Origin: Sulfuricurvum sp.
GTDB taxonomy: Bacteria > Campylobacterota > Campylobacteria > Campylobacterales > Sulfurimonadaceae
Direction of reading: 5' to 3'
Assembly (NCBI GenBank): GCA_014764075.1
Contig: JACXUE010000016.1
Location: 1 to 15,645 of the forward strand
DNA: 15,645 bases
The translations under genes and the position numbers were made by a program. Below the pieces are notes generated by a model. It saw only the letters and a program-made list of their open reading frames with translations. It did not search any database and was not told where the DNA came from. Shown piece by piece: positions 6,636 to 14,724 of this stretch (position 1 is the first letter of the stretch; each line of letters opens with the position of its first letter).

Positions 6636-7661
6636 TTAATCCACCATCTCTTCAGATTCACCCAGCTGCAAGATACCCTGTTCCGCCAACGCCTGAACCG
6701 TGTCGACAATTTTACGTTGTGCCGCTTCGACCTCTTTGACTTTAACCGCACCTAAAAACTGCATCTCTTCAATAAAAGCATCTTTGGCACGTTGAGACAT
6801 ATTAGCGTAAAATTTCTCTTTGAGTTCATCGGCCGAACTTTTCAACGCCAGCATCAAATCATTTTTATCCACCGCTTTGAGAATCTCACGGATACTATTC
6901 GCATCCAAATTAACGATATCTTCAAAAGTAAACATCATCTCTTTGATCGATGATGCCAACTCTTGATCAAGCTGCTCGATTTGCGCCAATGTCGCCTTGG
7001 AAACTTTCGCACCCAAACGGTTGAAAACGTCGGCAACCGATCGTGGACCGCCCACTTCTACTTTGTATGTCGCCAATGCTTCGAGTTTACTCTCCAATAC
7101 CGCACTGACCCGCTTGATGATCGAAGGGGAAATATCCCCCAGTTTTGCCATACGCATCGCCACTTCGGCACGCAGATCATCCGGAAAAATATAAAGGGTT
7201 TCGGCAGCGGCGGAAGGATCCATATGGGCCAAAATCAAAGCAATCGTCTGCGGATGTTCCGTCATAATAAAATCGGCAAGTTGTTGAGGTTTTATCTTTG
7301 ATAGGTATGCAAAGTTCTGAGTATTTTGCATCGATTTACTTAAGCGTTCCAATACTTTTTTGGCCTCTTCTGGTCCAAGAGCTTTATAAAGAATTTCCCG
7401 AGCATACTCTAAACCGCCAGTGCTGAGATACTGATTCGATTGGATGATCGCATAAAACTCTTCCAAGACTGCAGCACCCACATTTTTTTCGATCGCCCGA
7501 TTATTGGCAATGTGTTTGGATATCTCCGTAATCGCCTCAATACTCATACGTGAAAAGATCGTACTGGTAACATCTTCACCCAACTGAATTAACAATATGG
7601 CAACCTTTTGGGTCATACTCATCTCTTCAAAATTTGCCTTTTGAGCAGGGGTTAAATTCAT
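6636..7661 (-). CDS. fliG: Flagellar motor switch protein FliG
   Basis: This 341-residue protein is of normal length. The N-terminal domain (about 1-100) would bind FliF. The middle domain carries EHPQTIALILAH (135-146), which contacts FliM. A Gly-Gly linker (GGPRSV, 204-209) leads to the C-terminal torque domain. That domain has FTFEDIV (244-250) and charged residues along the helix at about 278-300, which interact with the stator. FliG forms the rotor ring on the cytoplasmic side of the MS ring and sets torque and rotation direction. A strong ribosome site (TAGGAGG, 5 bases before the ATG) and a 9-base gap after fliF support the start and co-transcription. Confidence 0.97.
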   Translation of the reverse strand: MNLTPAQKANFEEMSMTQKVAILLIQLGEDVTSTIFSRMSIEAITEISKHIANNRAIEKNVGAAVLEEFYAIIQSNQYLSTGGLEYAREILYKALGPEEAKKVLERLSKSMQNTQNFAYLSKIKPQQLADFIMTEHPQTIALILAHMDPSAAAETLYIFPDDLRAEVAMRMAKLGDISPSIIKRVSAVLESKLEALATYKVEVGGPRSVADVFNRLGAKVSKATLAQIEQLDQELASSIKEMMFTFEDIVNLDANSIREILKAVDKNDLMLALKSSADELKEKFYANMSQRAKDAFIEEMQFLGAVKVKEVEAAQRKIVDTVQALAEQGILQLGESEEMVD

Positions 7662-7670
7662 TATGCCCTC

Positions 7671-9395
7671 CTATCGCTGCGCTTGTTTAATAGGATCACT
7701 CAGACCGCTCTCTTCATTAATCAGCGTCTGAATCAGCGACGAGATCTCTTCTGGATGTTCTTCGGCAATCTCCCTTACTTTCTGCAACAGCACATCGTAT
7801 TTAAGTTCATCTTCACTGAAATTTCCACCCAAGCCAAGTTGATTTTCCACTTTACGACGCATTTCTTGCACTTTTTCAGCCAAATCTTCACCCTCATCAT
7901 CCGCAATTTCGAGATTCGGTTTATCCAATTCTTCTTCTTCTTTGCTAAATTCCAACATCCGTTCTGCAAACGGAATGATGATTTTTTTATACGCAATAAA
8001 TAAAATGACGGCGACAATCAAATATTTAAATACGAGAGTGAATGGCGAGAGGTAGGTATCAATAAACTCCGATGTTTTCGATGCCACGTCTTTGGATCTC
8101 ATCTTCTCTTTTGTCGTTTGAAACTCAAAATTACGAATACTTACCTGATCTCCGCGCTGTTCGTCAATACCGATCGATTGTTTAACCAATGCATCGATCG
8201 CCTGAAGCTGCGTCTCATCTAAAGCGATATACTCCATCTCTTCAGTCGGCTGACCGTCCGGCCCTTTTTTCGGCTCATATCTCCCGTCCACAACAACGGC
8301 TGCCGTCATCCGTTTAATACGGGCAAACTCCATTTTGGTTGTCGAAACGGTTTTTGAAATCTCATAATTGGTGGTTCCGGTATTCTTCTCATATTTCTCA
8401 CCGGCTCCTCCGGTAGAGAGTCCTTCGACAGGACCAATATTGCTCACGGCACCCGGAACACCACCAACCGGTGCAGGAACGGCACCTTCGCGTTTTTCTT
8501 CCGAGGTTTGTTCGCTGCGAACGACACTCTCCGGATCAAATTTCTCAGAGGTGGAACTTTGTTCGCTAAAATCATACTCTATCGTCACTTTTGCAACAAT
8601 TCGATCCTTCCCTCCGATAAAGGGGGCGAGAACATTGATGATTTTCTCTTCTTGTTTTTTCTCTTCTTTGGATTTATACTGCTGTTGCAATGCTGACAGC
8701 TCACCCATTGCCGCCGCCGCATCGTCATCACCGAGCGCTTCTCCCTCCGCATCGACCAACGTTACATTCTCAGGGGTGAGCTTAGGAACTGCGGCAGCAA
8801 CCAGTTTTTTGATCCCACGAATCTGTTTCGCGGTGAGTTTTTCGCCATCTTTTAGCTGCACCATTACCGATGCCGATGGGGGAATCTCTTCGGAGACAAA
8901 CAGTGTCTCCTTAGGAAGAGCAAGAGATACGCTCGATTTCTCTACGGGCGCCAATGAGTCGATAGAGCGGGCAAGTTCCCCCTCTAATGCTCGGCGGAAT
9001 TTCACCTCTTGATCAAAATTCGTGGCACCAAACTCTTGCTTGTCGAAGAGTTCAAATCCGACATGCCCCTCTTTGGGAATCCCCATAGACGCAATGATAA
9101 TACGCTCTTTATAAACAACCTCTTTAGGGACTTCGATGACTTTGTCTTTGGAAATACGATAAGGGATTTTATCTTTTTCGAGTTGTTCAACAACTTTCGC
9201 GGCATCTTCGGCACTTAGCTGATCAAAAAGAACCTGATACCCATCCCCGCCGCTCGATCCTTCAGATGTATAAACGACCAAAAATACCAAAAATGCGACA
9301 ATTCCCGCAACCGCTACGCCGATAATGTTTCTCTGCGCTTGGGTAAGCTTTCCGAAAAAAACAATGAGTTGCGAAAAAAGTGCCTTAAAATCCAT
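7671..9395 (-). CDS. fliF: Flagellar MS-ring protein FliF
   Basis: This 574-residue protein is of typical FliF length. A first membrane segment lies at about 24-43 and a second at about 454-474. Between them is the large periplasmic region with the YscJ/FliF-like motifs VLFDQLSAEDAA and IPYRIS near the start and FDQEVKFRRALEGELARSI in the first ring-building domain. The acidic cytoplasmic tail ends in a FliG-binding helix (about 540-565, EEHPEEISSLIQTL). FliF multimers form the MS ring in the inner membrane, the first-assembled base of the flagellum. It follows hisC by 12 bases, with an AGG ribosome site, and no dedicated sigma-54 or sigma-28 promoter was found before it. fliF, fliG and fliH follow assembly order. 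Confidence 0.97.
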   Translation of the reverse strand: MDFKALFSQLIVFFGKLTQAQRNIIGVAVAGIVAFLVFLVVYTSEGSSGGDGYQVLFDQLSAEDAAKVVEQLEKDKIPYRISKDKVIEVPKEVVYKERIIIASMGIPKEGHVGFELFDKQEFGATNFDQEVKFRRALEGELARSIDSLAPVEKSSVSLALPKETLFVSEEIPPSASVMVQLKDGEKLTAKQIRGIKKLVAAAVPKLTPENVTLVDAEGEALGDDDAAAAMGELSALQQQYKSKEEKKQEEKIINVLAPFIGGKDRIVAKVTIEYDFSEQSSTSEKFDPESVVRSEQTSEEKREGAVPAPVGGVPGAVSNIGPVEGLSTGGAGEKYEKNTGTTNYEISKTVSTTKMEFARIKRMTAAVVVDGRYEPKKGPDGQPTEEMEYIALDETQLQAIDALVKQSIGIDEQRGDQVSIRNFEFQTTKEKMRSKDVASKTSEFIDTYLSPFTLVFKYLIVAVILFIAYKKIIIPFAERMLEFSKEEEELDKPNLEIADDEGEDLAEKVQEMRRKVENQLGLGGNFSEDELKYDVLLQKVREIAEEHPEEISSLIQTLINEESGLSDPIKQAQR

Positions 9396-9407
9396 TGTTA
9401 CCTAATT

Positions 9408-10502
9408 TTATACTAAAGACTCAGTGAGCTCAAAGAATCGATCATTTTGAACACTGGTTCCGATTGTAACGCGGATAGCGTTCAATCCGTAACCGCTTAA
9501 ATCACGTACAATCATACCCTTTTTTAAGAGTTCTTGCGCAATTTTTGATGAATTTTTTTCTTCAGGAAGCGATAAAGTGACGAAATTGGTATAACTGTCA
9601 ATCACATCGATCCCCTTAGAGCGTGCAAACGCTTCGTATCGAGCCATCTCTTTAAAATTCTCTTCAATACACCCTTGAACAAACGTTTCATCATCCAACG
9701 CTACTGACGCCGCTTCGAGAGAGAGGGTTGTAATGTTAAAAGGAGGACGAACTTTGTAAAGCGCTTCGATAATTGGAGCTTGTGCGATACCATAACCGAC
9801 ACGCATTCCCCCTAATCCGTACGCTTTTGAGAACGTACCGAGGAATAAAACATTTTCGAAACGTTCAATCAACTCTTTCGGTTCAACCGCAAAGTCCGGA
9901 TTTTTGAACCGCGCATACTCCATATAGGCACCATCCACGATTACCAATGTATCTTTATCGACCTTGGAGATAAAATCGATCATTTCTTGCGCAAGGAGCC
10001 CATCTCCTGTCGGGTTATTGGGGGTACAAAGGAAAATGATCGAGGGTTTATGCTCTTGATAGAGGGGATAAAATTCATCCATCTTATGCTCACGTGACGC
10101 GGTTCGGATAATTTGCGCTCCTACTTGTTTGGCATAAATCTCATACATCGCAAACGTAACGCTGTTCATGAGAACTTTAGAACCATTATGGGCTTTGGCA
10201 TGGATCGCGAATTCGATCACCTGATCACTCCCCGCACCAATCACCAACTCGTTGGATCGGATACCGTATTTTTGGGAGAGCGCCGTTTTGAGTTTGACCA
10301 TCGAATCATCAGGGTACAACGCCATATTATCGATAATGGCACGTACTGCCTCTTTCACTTTCGGTGAGCATCCGAAAGGGTTTTCATTGCTCGCAAGTTT
10401 GACGATTTGATCTTTTTCGATCCCGTATTCACGAACGACCAACTCGATCGGTTTGCCCGCTTCGTACACTTGGATATTGTCCAATGCGCTATTAAATTTC
10501 AT
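9408..10502 (-). CDS. hisC: Histidinol-phosphate / aromatic aminotransferase HisC
   Basis: This 364-residue PLP enzyme is of fold type I. Key marks are LASNENPFG (36-44), GAGSDQVIEF (89-98), PNNPTG (161-166), the PLP lysine K226 in TFSKAYGLGGMRVGY, and a late arginine (R344, IRVTIG). HisC transfers an amino group from glutamate to imidazole-acetol phosphate in histidine synthesis, and family members also accept phenylpyruvate. It lies directly after pheA, so it may complete phenylalanine synthesis too (inference). The common DEAY motif reads DGAY here. The frame could start 10 codons earlier, but the ATG at 10502 overlaps the pheA stop as ATGA and has a strong AAGGGGAG ribosome site, so I chose it. 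Confidence 0.93.
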   Translation of the reverse strand: MKFNSALDNIQVYEAGKPIELVVREYGIEKDQIVKLASNENPFGCSPKVKEAVRAIIDNMALYPDDSMVKLKTALSQKYGIRSNELVIGAGSDQVIEFAIHAKAHNGSKVLMNSVTFAMYEIYAKQVGAQIIRTASREHKMDEFYPLYQEHKPSIIFLCTPNNPTGDGLLAQEMIDFISKVDKDTLVIVDGAYMEYARFKNPDFAVEPKELIERFENVLFLGTFSKAYGLGGMRVGYGIAQAPIIEALYKVRPPFNITTLSLEAASVALDDETFVQGCIEENFKEMARYEAFARSKGIDVIDSYTNFVTLSLPEEKNSSKIAQELLKKGMIVRDLSGYGLNAIRVTIGTSVQNDRFFELTESLV

Positions 10503-11581
10503 AACTCTCCCCTTACATAGCTTCCCAGCCATGTCACTTCGTCTTGATGTTTTTGAATTAACGTTTGAATCTGCGGCTCATCGATATGACCGAAAAAATC
10601 GATAAAAAACCAGTAACCAAAAGCGTCATTGTCCCGAGATGGACGGCTTTCGATTTTACTGAGATTGATTTGGGCATTGTTGAAATCCTCCAAAAAGTGA
10701 ACCAGTGCTCCCGCCCTTTGAGCATCTTTAAGGCGTACCAAAATCGATGTTTTATCATCGCCACTGATCCCATTTTTGAAATCACTTAGGATAAAAAATC
10801 GGGTCGCATTGTTATGGGCGTCTTCAATGTTCTCAAACAAGGTCGGCACACCGTAGAGTTTGGCGGCAATATGGGAACAAATGGCTGCCGCTTCGGGTTC
10901 TTTGGAAGCTAAAATCGCCGCTTTTGCCGTCGATTCGACCGGAATATGCTCTACCGCATCCAACCCATGCTCTGTCAAAAATTCGCGGCATTGACCAAAC
11001 CCCTTATCTTTCGAATAGATCCGTTTAATGTGGTGGATTTTTTCGGCTTTGGTCGCAAATGCCATATGGATTGGCATATAGAGTTCCGCGACGATTTTGA
11101 CACTGCTTTTCCCCAATAGATCTAGCGTCTCCCCTACAACACCGTCGCGAGAGTTTTCAATCGGAACGACACCAAATTTTGCCCGTCCCGCTTCGAGAGT
11201 TTTGAATACCGCATCAATCGATCCGAGTGAGAGATAATCGCTCATCGCCCCAAAACGCGATTCTGCCGCTTGATGGGTAAAGCTCCCCTCCGGTCCCAAA
11301 TAGGCGATCCGTTCAGGGAGTTCAAGATTCCTGGCCACCGCAAAAATCTCCAAAAATACCGCTTCGATCGCTTGGCGATTGAGCAATCCCCCCGCCTCTT
11401 CACTGATGGCACTTAAACGCTCAATTATCGCCTTTTCCCGCTCCGGACGATAAACCGCACTATTATTTTGGTGCTTGATCTCGCCGACACGACGAACCAC
11501 CTCCATGCGGCGATTGAGCAATGCCACCACCTCATTATCAATCTCGTCGATCCGTACTCTGCACTCTTCCAATGTATTCAT
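10499..11581 (-). CDS. pheA: Bifunctional chorismate mutase / prephenate dehydratase PheA
   Basis: This 360-residue protein has three parts. A chorismate mutase helical domain spans about 1-85 (RIDEID, LLNRRMEVV, KHQ, YRPERE). Prephenate dehydratase spans about 91-270 (LGPEGSFTHQAA, PIENSRDG at 140-147, GFGQC, and TRF at 260-262). An ACT regulatory domain spans about 278-355, with GALVHFL (291-297) and ESRPS (311-315), the phenylalanine-binding motifs. It turns chorismate via prephenate to phenylpyruvate in the cytoplasm and is expected to be feedback-inhibited by phenylalanine. The usual PIENSxEG reads PIENSRDG, a small change. The start overlaps the HAD gene's stop (ATGA), and its own stop overlaps hisC's start the same way, so all three are tightly coupled. 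Confidence 0.97.
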   Translation of the reverse strand: MNTLEECRVRIDEIDNEVVALLNRRMEVVRRVGEIKHQNNSAVYRPEREKAIIERLSAISEEAGGLLNRQAIEAVFLEIFAVARNLELPERIAYLGPEGSFTHQAAESRFGAMSDYLSLGSIDAVFKTLEAGRAKFGVVPIENSRDGVVGETLDLLGKSSVKIVAELYMPIHMAFATKAEKIHHIKRIYSKDKGFGQCREFLTEHGLDAVEHIPVESTAKAAILASKEPEAAAICSHIAAKLYGVPTLFENIEDAHNNATRFFILSDFKNGISGDDKTSILVRLKDAQRAGALVHFLEDFNNAQINLSKIESRPSRDNDAFGYWFFIDFFGHIDEPQIQTLIQKHQDEVTWLGSYVRGEL

Positions 11582-12357
11582 AAGCTCTCCAATAGCGCTT
11601 GCATGTCCGAATAAATCGCATCGGGGTGCTCATCCGCCCTAAGCGAGGGGATAATCTCATCGGCATTGCGAATTTTTCCGCTCAACACAAATACCCCCTT
11701 CATTCCCAAATGTTGCGCTCCCACCAAATCTCCTTTGAGATCATCACTGATAATTGTGACATCCTTGAATTCGCATCCACTCTTTTGGCGGCGCAACCGC
11801 ACCAATGCCTCATCAAAAAATGCTCTGCTCGGTTTTCCAACTACGCTGTAGGAGCTCGAGGTGGCAAATTCCAACATCTTGAGGATCGCTCCCACACCCG
11901 GATAACGCTTGCCACCTTTAACATAAAGGGTCGTTTCATGCATACCGATGAGTTCTGCGCCATTCAAAAGAAACTCAATCATCTGAGAATACTCATCGGG
12001 GGTGAAATTCTCTTTGATTGCAACCAAAACGATATCGGGTGAAGCAAAATCGAGGATATACTCCATATCGGCAATCACTTTGAGAAACGGTTCTGAGCCG
12101 TATGCGGCAATCTTTTTGGTCTTGTCGATATGACTCTCCAGCATCATCAGCGGATCGAGGTAGTGGTCTGCACCAATATTCAGTCCGATCGAATTTAAAT
12201 ACCCCAAAAACTCGTCGCTGGGATTTTTGGTGCTGTTGGTAATCACCATGTAGGGGATGTGATGGGTATTGAGATGATCGATAAACTCAACCGCACCCCG
12301 AATCGGGAGCTTCGCGTTATCGTCGATCAATGTCCCTTGCACATCAATGAAATACAT
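11578..12357 (-). CDS. HAD-IIA family hydrolase, LHPP/NagD-like, with altered motif I
   Basis: This 259-residue protein has the HAD-IIA layout. Motif I, near residue 5, reads DVQGTL. Motif II is VITNST, followed by a C2-type cap domain (about 75-170). Motif III lysine is in VVGKPS and motif IV is SDDLKGDL, followed by GAQHLGMKGVFVLSGK, which resembles LHPP-type proteins. The usual DxDGT has glutamine at the second aspartate, the general acid/base in most HAD phosphatases, so the reaction may be unusual or weak. Substrate unknown. A GTG 6 bases earlier (12363) would overlap lysA, but the ATG at 12357 has GAGGAG 5 bases upstream and starts right before motif I. The gene sits 2 bases after lysA and overlaps pheA by 4. 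Confidence 0.85.
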   Translation of the reverse strand: MYFIDVQGTLIDDNAKLPIRGAVEFIDHLNTHHIPYMVITNSTKNPSDEFLGYLNSIGLNIGADHYLDPLMMLESHIDKTKKIAAYGSEPFLKVIADMEYILDFASPDIVLVAIKENFTPDEYSQMIEFLLNGAELIGMHETTLYVKGGKRYPGVGAILKMLEFATSSSYSVVGKPSRAFFDEALVRLRRQKSGCEFKDVTIISDDLKGDLVGAQHLGMKGVFVLSGKIRNADEIIPSLRADEHPDAIYSDMQALLESL

Positions 12358-12359
12358 CT

Positions 12360-13568
12360 TCACTCCTCTAAATACTCACGCTCTAACGCAATGACGTCTT
12401 CAAACGTCTCACGTCTGCGGATGAGGCGAATTTTCTCCCCCTCCACCGCAATCTCGGCGGAACGCCCTCGAGTGTTGTAGTTGCTCCCCATACCGAAACC
12501 GTAAGCACCCGCACTGTGAACCACCAACAAATCATTATGCTCCATTGCCGGAAGAGGATAGTTTTTAGCGAGAAAATCGCCGCTTTCACATACCGGTCCG
12601 ACGACATCGGCCGGGCTCTCATCCCCCTCTTTACCCAACGCTTCGATGCGGTGATACGCTTTGTATAGACTCGGGCGGATCAGATCGTTCATCGCACCGT
12701 CTACCATCACGAAACGTTTTGCACCGTTGCGTTTTTCATATAACACTTTGGTCAAAAAATACCCTGCATTGGCCGTCAAAAATCGCCCAGGTTCACAAAT
12801 AATGGTAATATCGAGCCCTTTGAGAGCTGAAAGAATCGCCTGTGCGTAATCATAGGGTTGAATGGTTATTTCATCATTGTAACGGACACCGAGACCTCCA
12901 CCGATATCGAAAAATTTGAGTTCGACATCTATCGCTTGAAGGGAGCGGAGCAAATCGGCGACAATCACCGCCGCTTCATAAATCGGCTCCAGCTCAGTGA
13001 GTTGACTTCCGATATGAAAATGGATCCCGACAGGATCAAGGTGATCGGAATTTTTCGCTTGGATATACATCCGCTTGGCCGCTGTAATCTCAACCCCGAA
13101 TTTGTTATCATGCAATCCGGTTGAGATGTAGGGGTGGGTTTTGGGATCGATGTTTGGGTTTACACGGATACTGATGCGTGCTTTGGTATTCAGTTCGCGC
13201 GCAATCATTTCGACACGAGAGAGTTCCGCTTCACTCTCGACGTTGATGTAGAGGATATCGGCTTGAATCGCTTCACGAATCTCATCGTCCCGTTTACCTA
13301 CGCCGCTAAATAGGATACGGTATTTGGGAATCCCCGCCATCAACGCACGGCGCACTTCACCGATGGAGACGCAATCGGCTCCGGAACCAAGCTGTGCGAA
13401 ATGTTTGACAACGCTAAGATTGGAGTTGGCTTTCACCGCATAGGCCAAAATCGACTTACGCCCTTTGAAAGCCTCTTTTAACAACTCGAATTGTACCCGC
13501 ATCGCCTCAAAATCATACACATACAAAGGGGTCCCGTAAGTTTCTGAAAGAGCTTTAAAATCGATCAC
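12360..13568 (-). CDS. lysA: Diaminopimelate decarboxylase
   Basis: This 402-residue protein is a fold type III PLP decarboxylase that converts meso-diaminopimelate to lysine, the last step of the pathway. Marks in order are the PLP lysine K46 in YAVKAN, HFHIGSQ (183-189), the phosphate-binding GGG in DIGGGLGV (221-228), EPGRFL (259-264), VDGAMNDLIRPSLY (289-302), the substrate-site CESGDF (327-332), and GAYGFGMGSNYN with a C-terminal active-site tyrosine. The start is GTG (13566-13568) with GAGG 7 bases upstream. Two ATGs closer to that site are in another frame. It follows lptG by 22 bases and is followed 2 bases later by the HAD gene. Confidence 0.97.
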   Translation of the reverse strand: MIDFKALSETYGTPLYVYDFEAMRVQFELLKEAFKGRKSILAYAVKANSNLSVVKHFAQLGSGADCVSIGEVRRALMAGIPKYRILFSGVGKRDDEIREAIQADILYINVESEAELSRVEMIARELNTKARISIRVNPNIDPKTHPYISTGLHDNKFGVEITAAKRMYIQAKNSDHLDPVGIHFHIGSQLTELEPIYEAAVIVADLLRSLQAIDVELKFFDIGGGLGVRYNDEITIQPYDYAQAILSALKGLDITIICEPGRFLTANAGYFLTKVLYEKRNGAKRFVMVDGAMNDLIRPSLYKAYHRIEALGKEGDESPADVVGPVCESGDFLAKNYPLPAMEHNDLLVVHSAGAYGFGMGSNYNTRGRSAEIAVEGEKIRLIRRRETFEDVIALEREYLEE

Positions 13569-13590
13569 GCATCATCCTCAACGATTAGTT

Positions 13591-14673
13591 TTATCGCGAT
13601 TTTACCCTAACTCTCCTTAGGGGATTTCCAAGGCGCCAAAACATAAACAAAACAAGAGCTCCAATCGGTGCAATCACCCCGATTGTCGGCGAGAGTGTTT
13701 TGTTATTGGAAAGTTCTCCCATCATAAACAAAACACCCCAAACAATGAGAGTTATGAGTATCGCCACAAAACTGAACAATGAAAGATTCAAAAAACGACC
13801 GCTTACAGGGGCGTAGGTAAAAAATATCACCATCAAAATCGGGGCAAACCACGGTGAAATAAAAATTCGATAGAGCGCACTGGTGATTTTGGCTACGTCG
13901 ACATTTTGATTTTCGAGCAGTTTCAATGCATCAAGGGCATCTTGGATCGTAAAATTTGCTTTCCCCTCATACACCTGATCCAAAATTTTTGGCTTAAAAT
14001 CCCGTAAAACCTTTAGATTTTCACGATCTTCGCCCATAAATCCTCCCCCCTTGAATTCATACGCTTCGGGGGGCTGAATCACATGCGCTTGCGGTATATT
14101 CCAGTACCCCTCATGATAGGCCGCTTCAGCGGCGCTAAGCGATTCTTTAAGTTTTCCATCTTTAAACGTAAAAATCCGAATCTCTTCGGCTTTTTTACTC
14201 AACGGATAGAGATTCCCAAAAAAAACATAATTCCCCTCATGGGTAAAAAAGAGGTTGCTGGTGGGTCGTATAAACTGTGAAGCTTCCCGAAGATTGTTGG
14301 CAAATTCATTCGCTCTAGCAAAATTGGTAGAGTGCAATGCAATATGCAAAACAAGCATAACGCCGGCAATAGCTAAAAATGGGCTCATAACCCTCACTTT
14401 CGAATAACCCAACGCAAAATAAGCCGCCAACGCATTGTTTCGGATCAACTCTACCAACGATGCAATCAAAGCAAAAACGAGCGATACAGGAAGCATCATA
14501 TCGATCGCATAAAAATATTTATACATGATATAAATCATCGCCAAATTGGCGGAATCGGAGAGATCAGAGGCATTTTCCATCAAATCGAATCCCACCATGA
14601 AACTACATAAAGCGATGAGTACAATGAAGAAATAACGGAGATAAAGAGATGATAATGTCGTAAATGCGAGCAT
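13591..14673 (-). CDS. lptG: LptF/LptG-family lipopolysaccharide export permease
   Basis: This 360-residue protein has the YjgP/YjgQ layout: three N-terminal membrane helices (about 11-30, 57-76, 97-115), a periplasmic beta-jellyroll-like region (about 120-260), and three C-terminal helices (about 269-289, 301-318, 332-346). The opening TLSSLYLRYFFIVLI and LPVSLVFALIASL, and the late ALYRIFISPWFAPI, are typical. LptF and LptG with the LptB ATPase lift lipopolysaccharide from the inner membrane into the periplasmic bridge. The G assignment over F is by resemblance and length. The ATG at 14673 has AGG 6 bases upstream. The gene follows the broken pth by 51 bases, where a TACAAT box could give it an independent promoter. 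Confidence 0.85.
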   Translation of the reverse strand: MLAFTTLSSLYLRYFFIVLIALCSFMVGFDLMENASDLSDSANLAMIYIMYKYFYAIDMMLPVSLVFALIASLVELIRNNALAAYFALGYSKVRVMSPFLAIAGVMLVLHIALHSTNFARANEFANNLREASQFIRPTSNLFFTHEGNYVFFGNLYPLSKKAEEIRIFTFKDGKLKESLSAAEAAYHEGYWNIPQAHVIQPPEAYEFKGGGFMGEDRENLKVLRDFKPKILDQVYEGKANFTIQDALDALKLLENQNVDVAKITSALYRIFISPWFAPILMVIFFTYAPVSGRFLNLSLFSFVAILITLIVWGVLFMMGELSNNKTLSPTIGVIAPIGALVLFMFWRLGNPLRRVRVKSR

Positions 14674-14701
14674 ATGCGCCTAATGATTAAAATGATTTTT
14701 T

Positions 14702-14707
14702 ATTGTA
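14702..14707 (-). promoter_or_regulatory. Candidate internal -10 box before lptG
   Basis: On the minus strand TACAAT lies about 29 bases before the lptG ATG, in the 51-base gap after the pth remnant. It could keep lptG and the following genes expressed despite the damaged pth. No -35 box is evident, so this is weak pattern evidence. Confidence 0.3.
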
Positions 14708-14724
14708 CCCGATAAGGGATCATT

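Noticed and set aside
8368..9012. A 214-codon open frame antisense to fliF
   Set aside because: It is rich in Ser, Pro and Ala with no family signal and lies wholly opposite a confidently assigned fliF; it is a shadow frame.
10503..10532. Longer hisC start 10 codons upstream
   Set aside because: The extension lies inside pheA, is not conserved in look, and the ATG at 10502 has a strong ribosome site and ATGA overlap.
12358..12363. GTG start for the HAD gene overlapping lysA
   Set aside because: It would sit immediately next to the ribosome site; the ATG 6 bases later has correct spacing and begins just before motif I.
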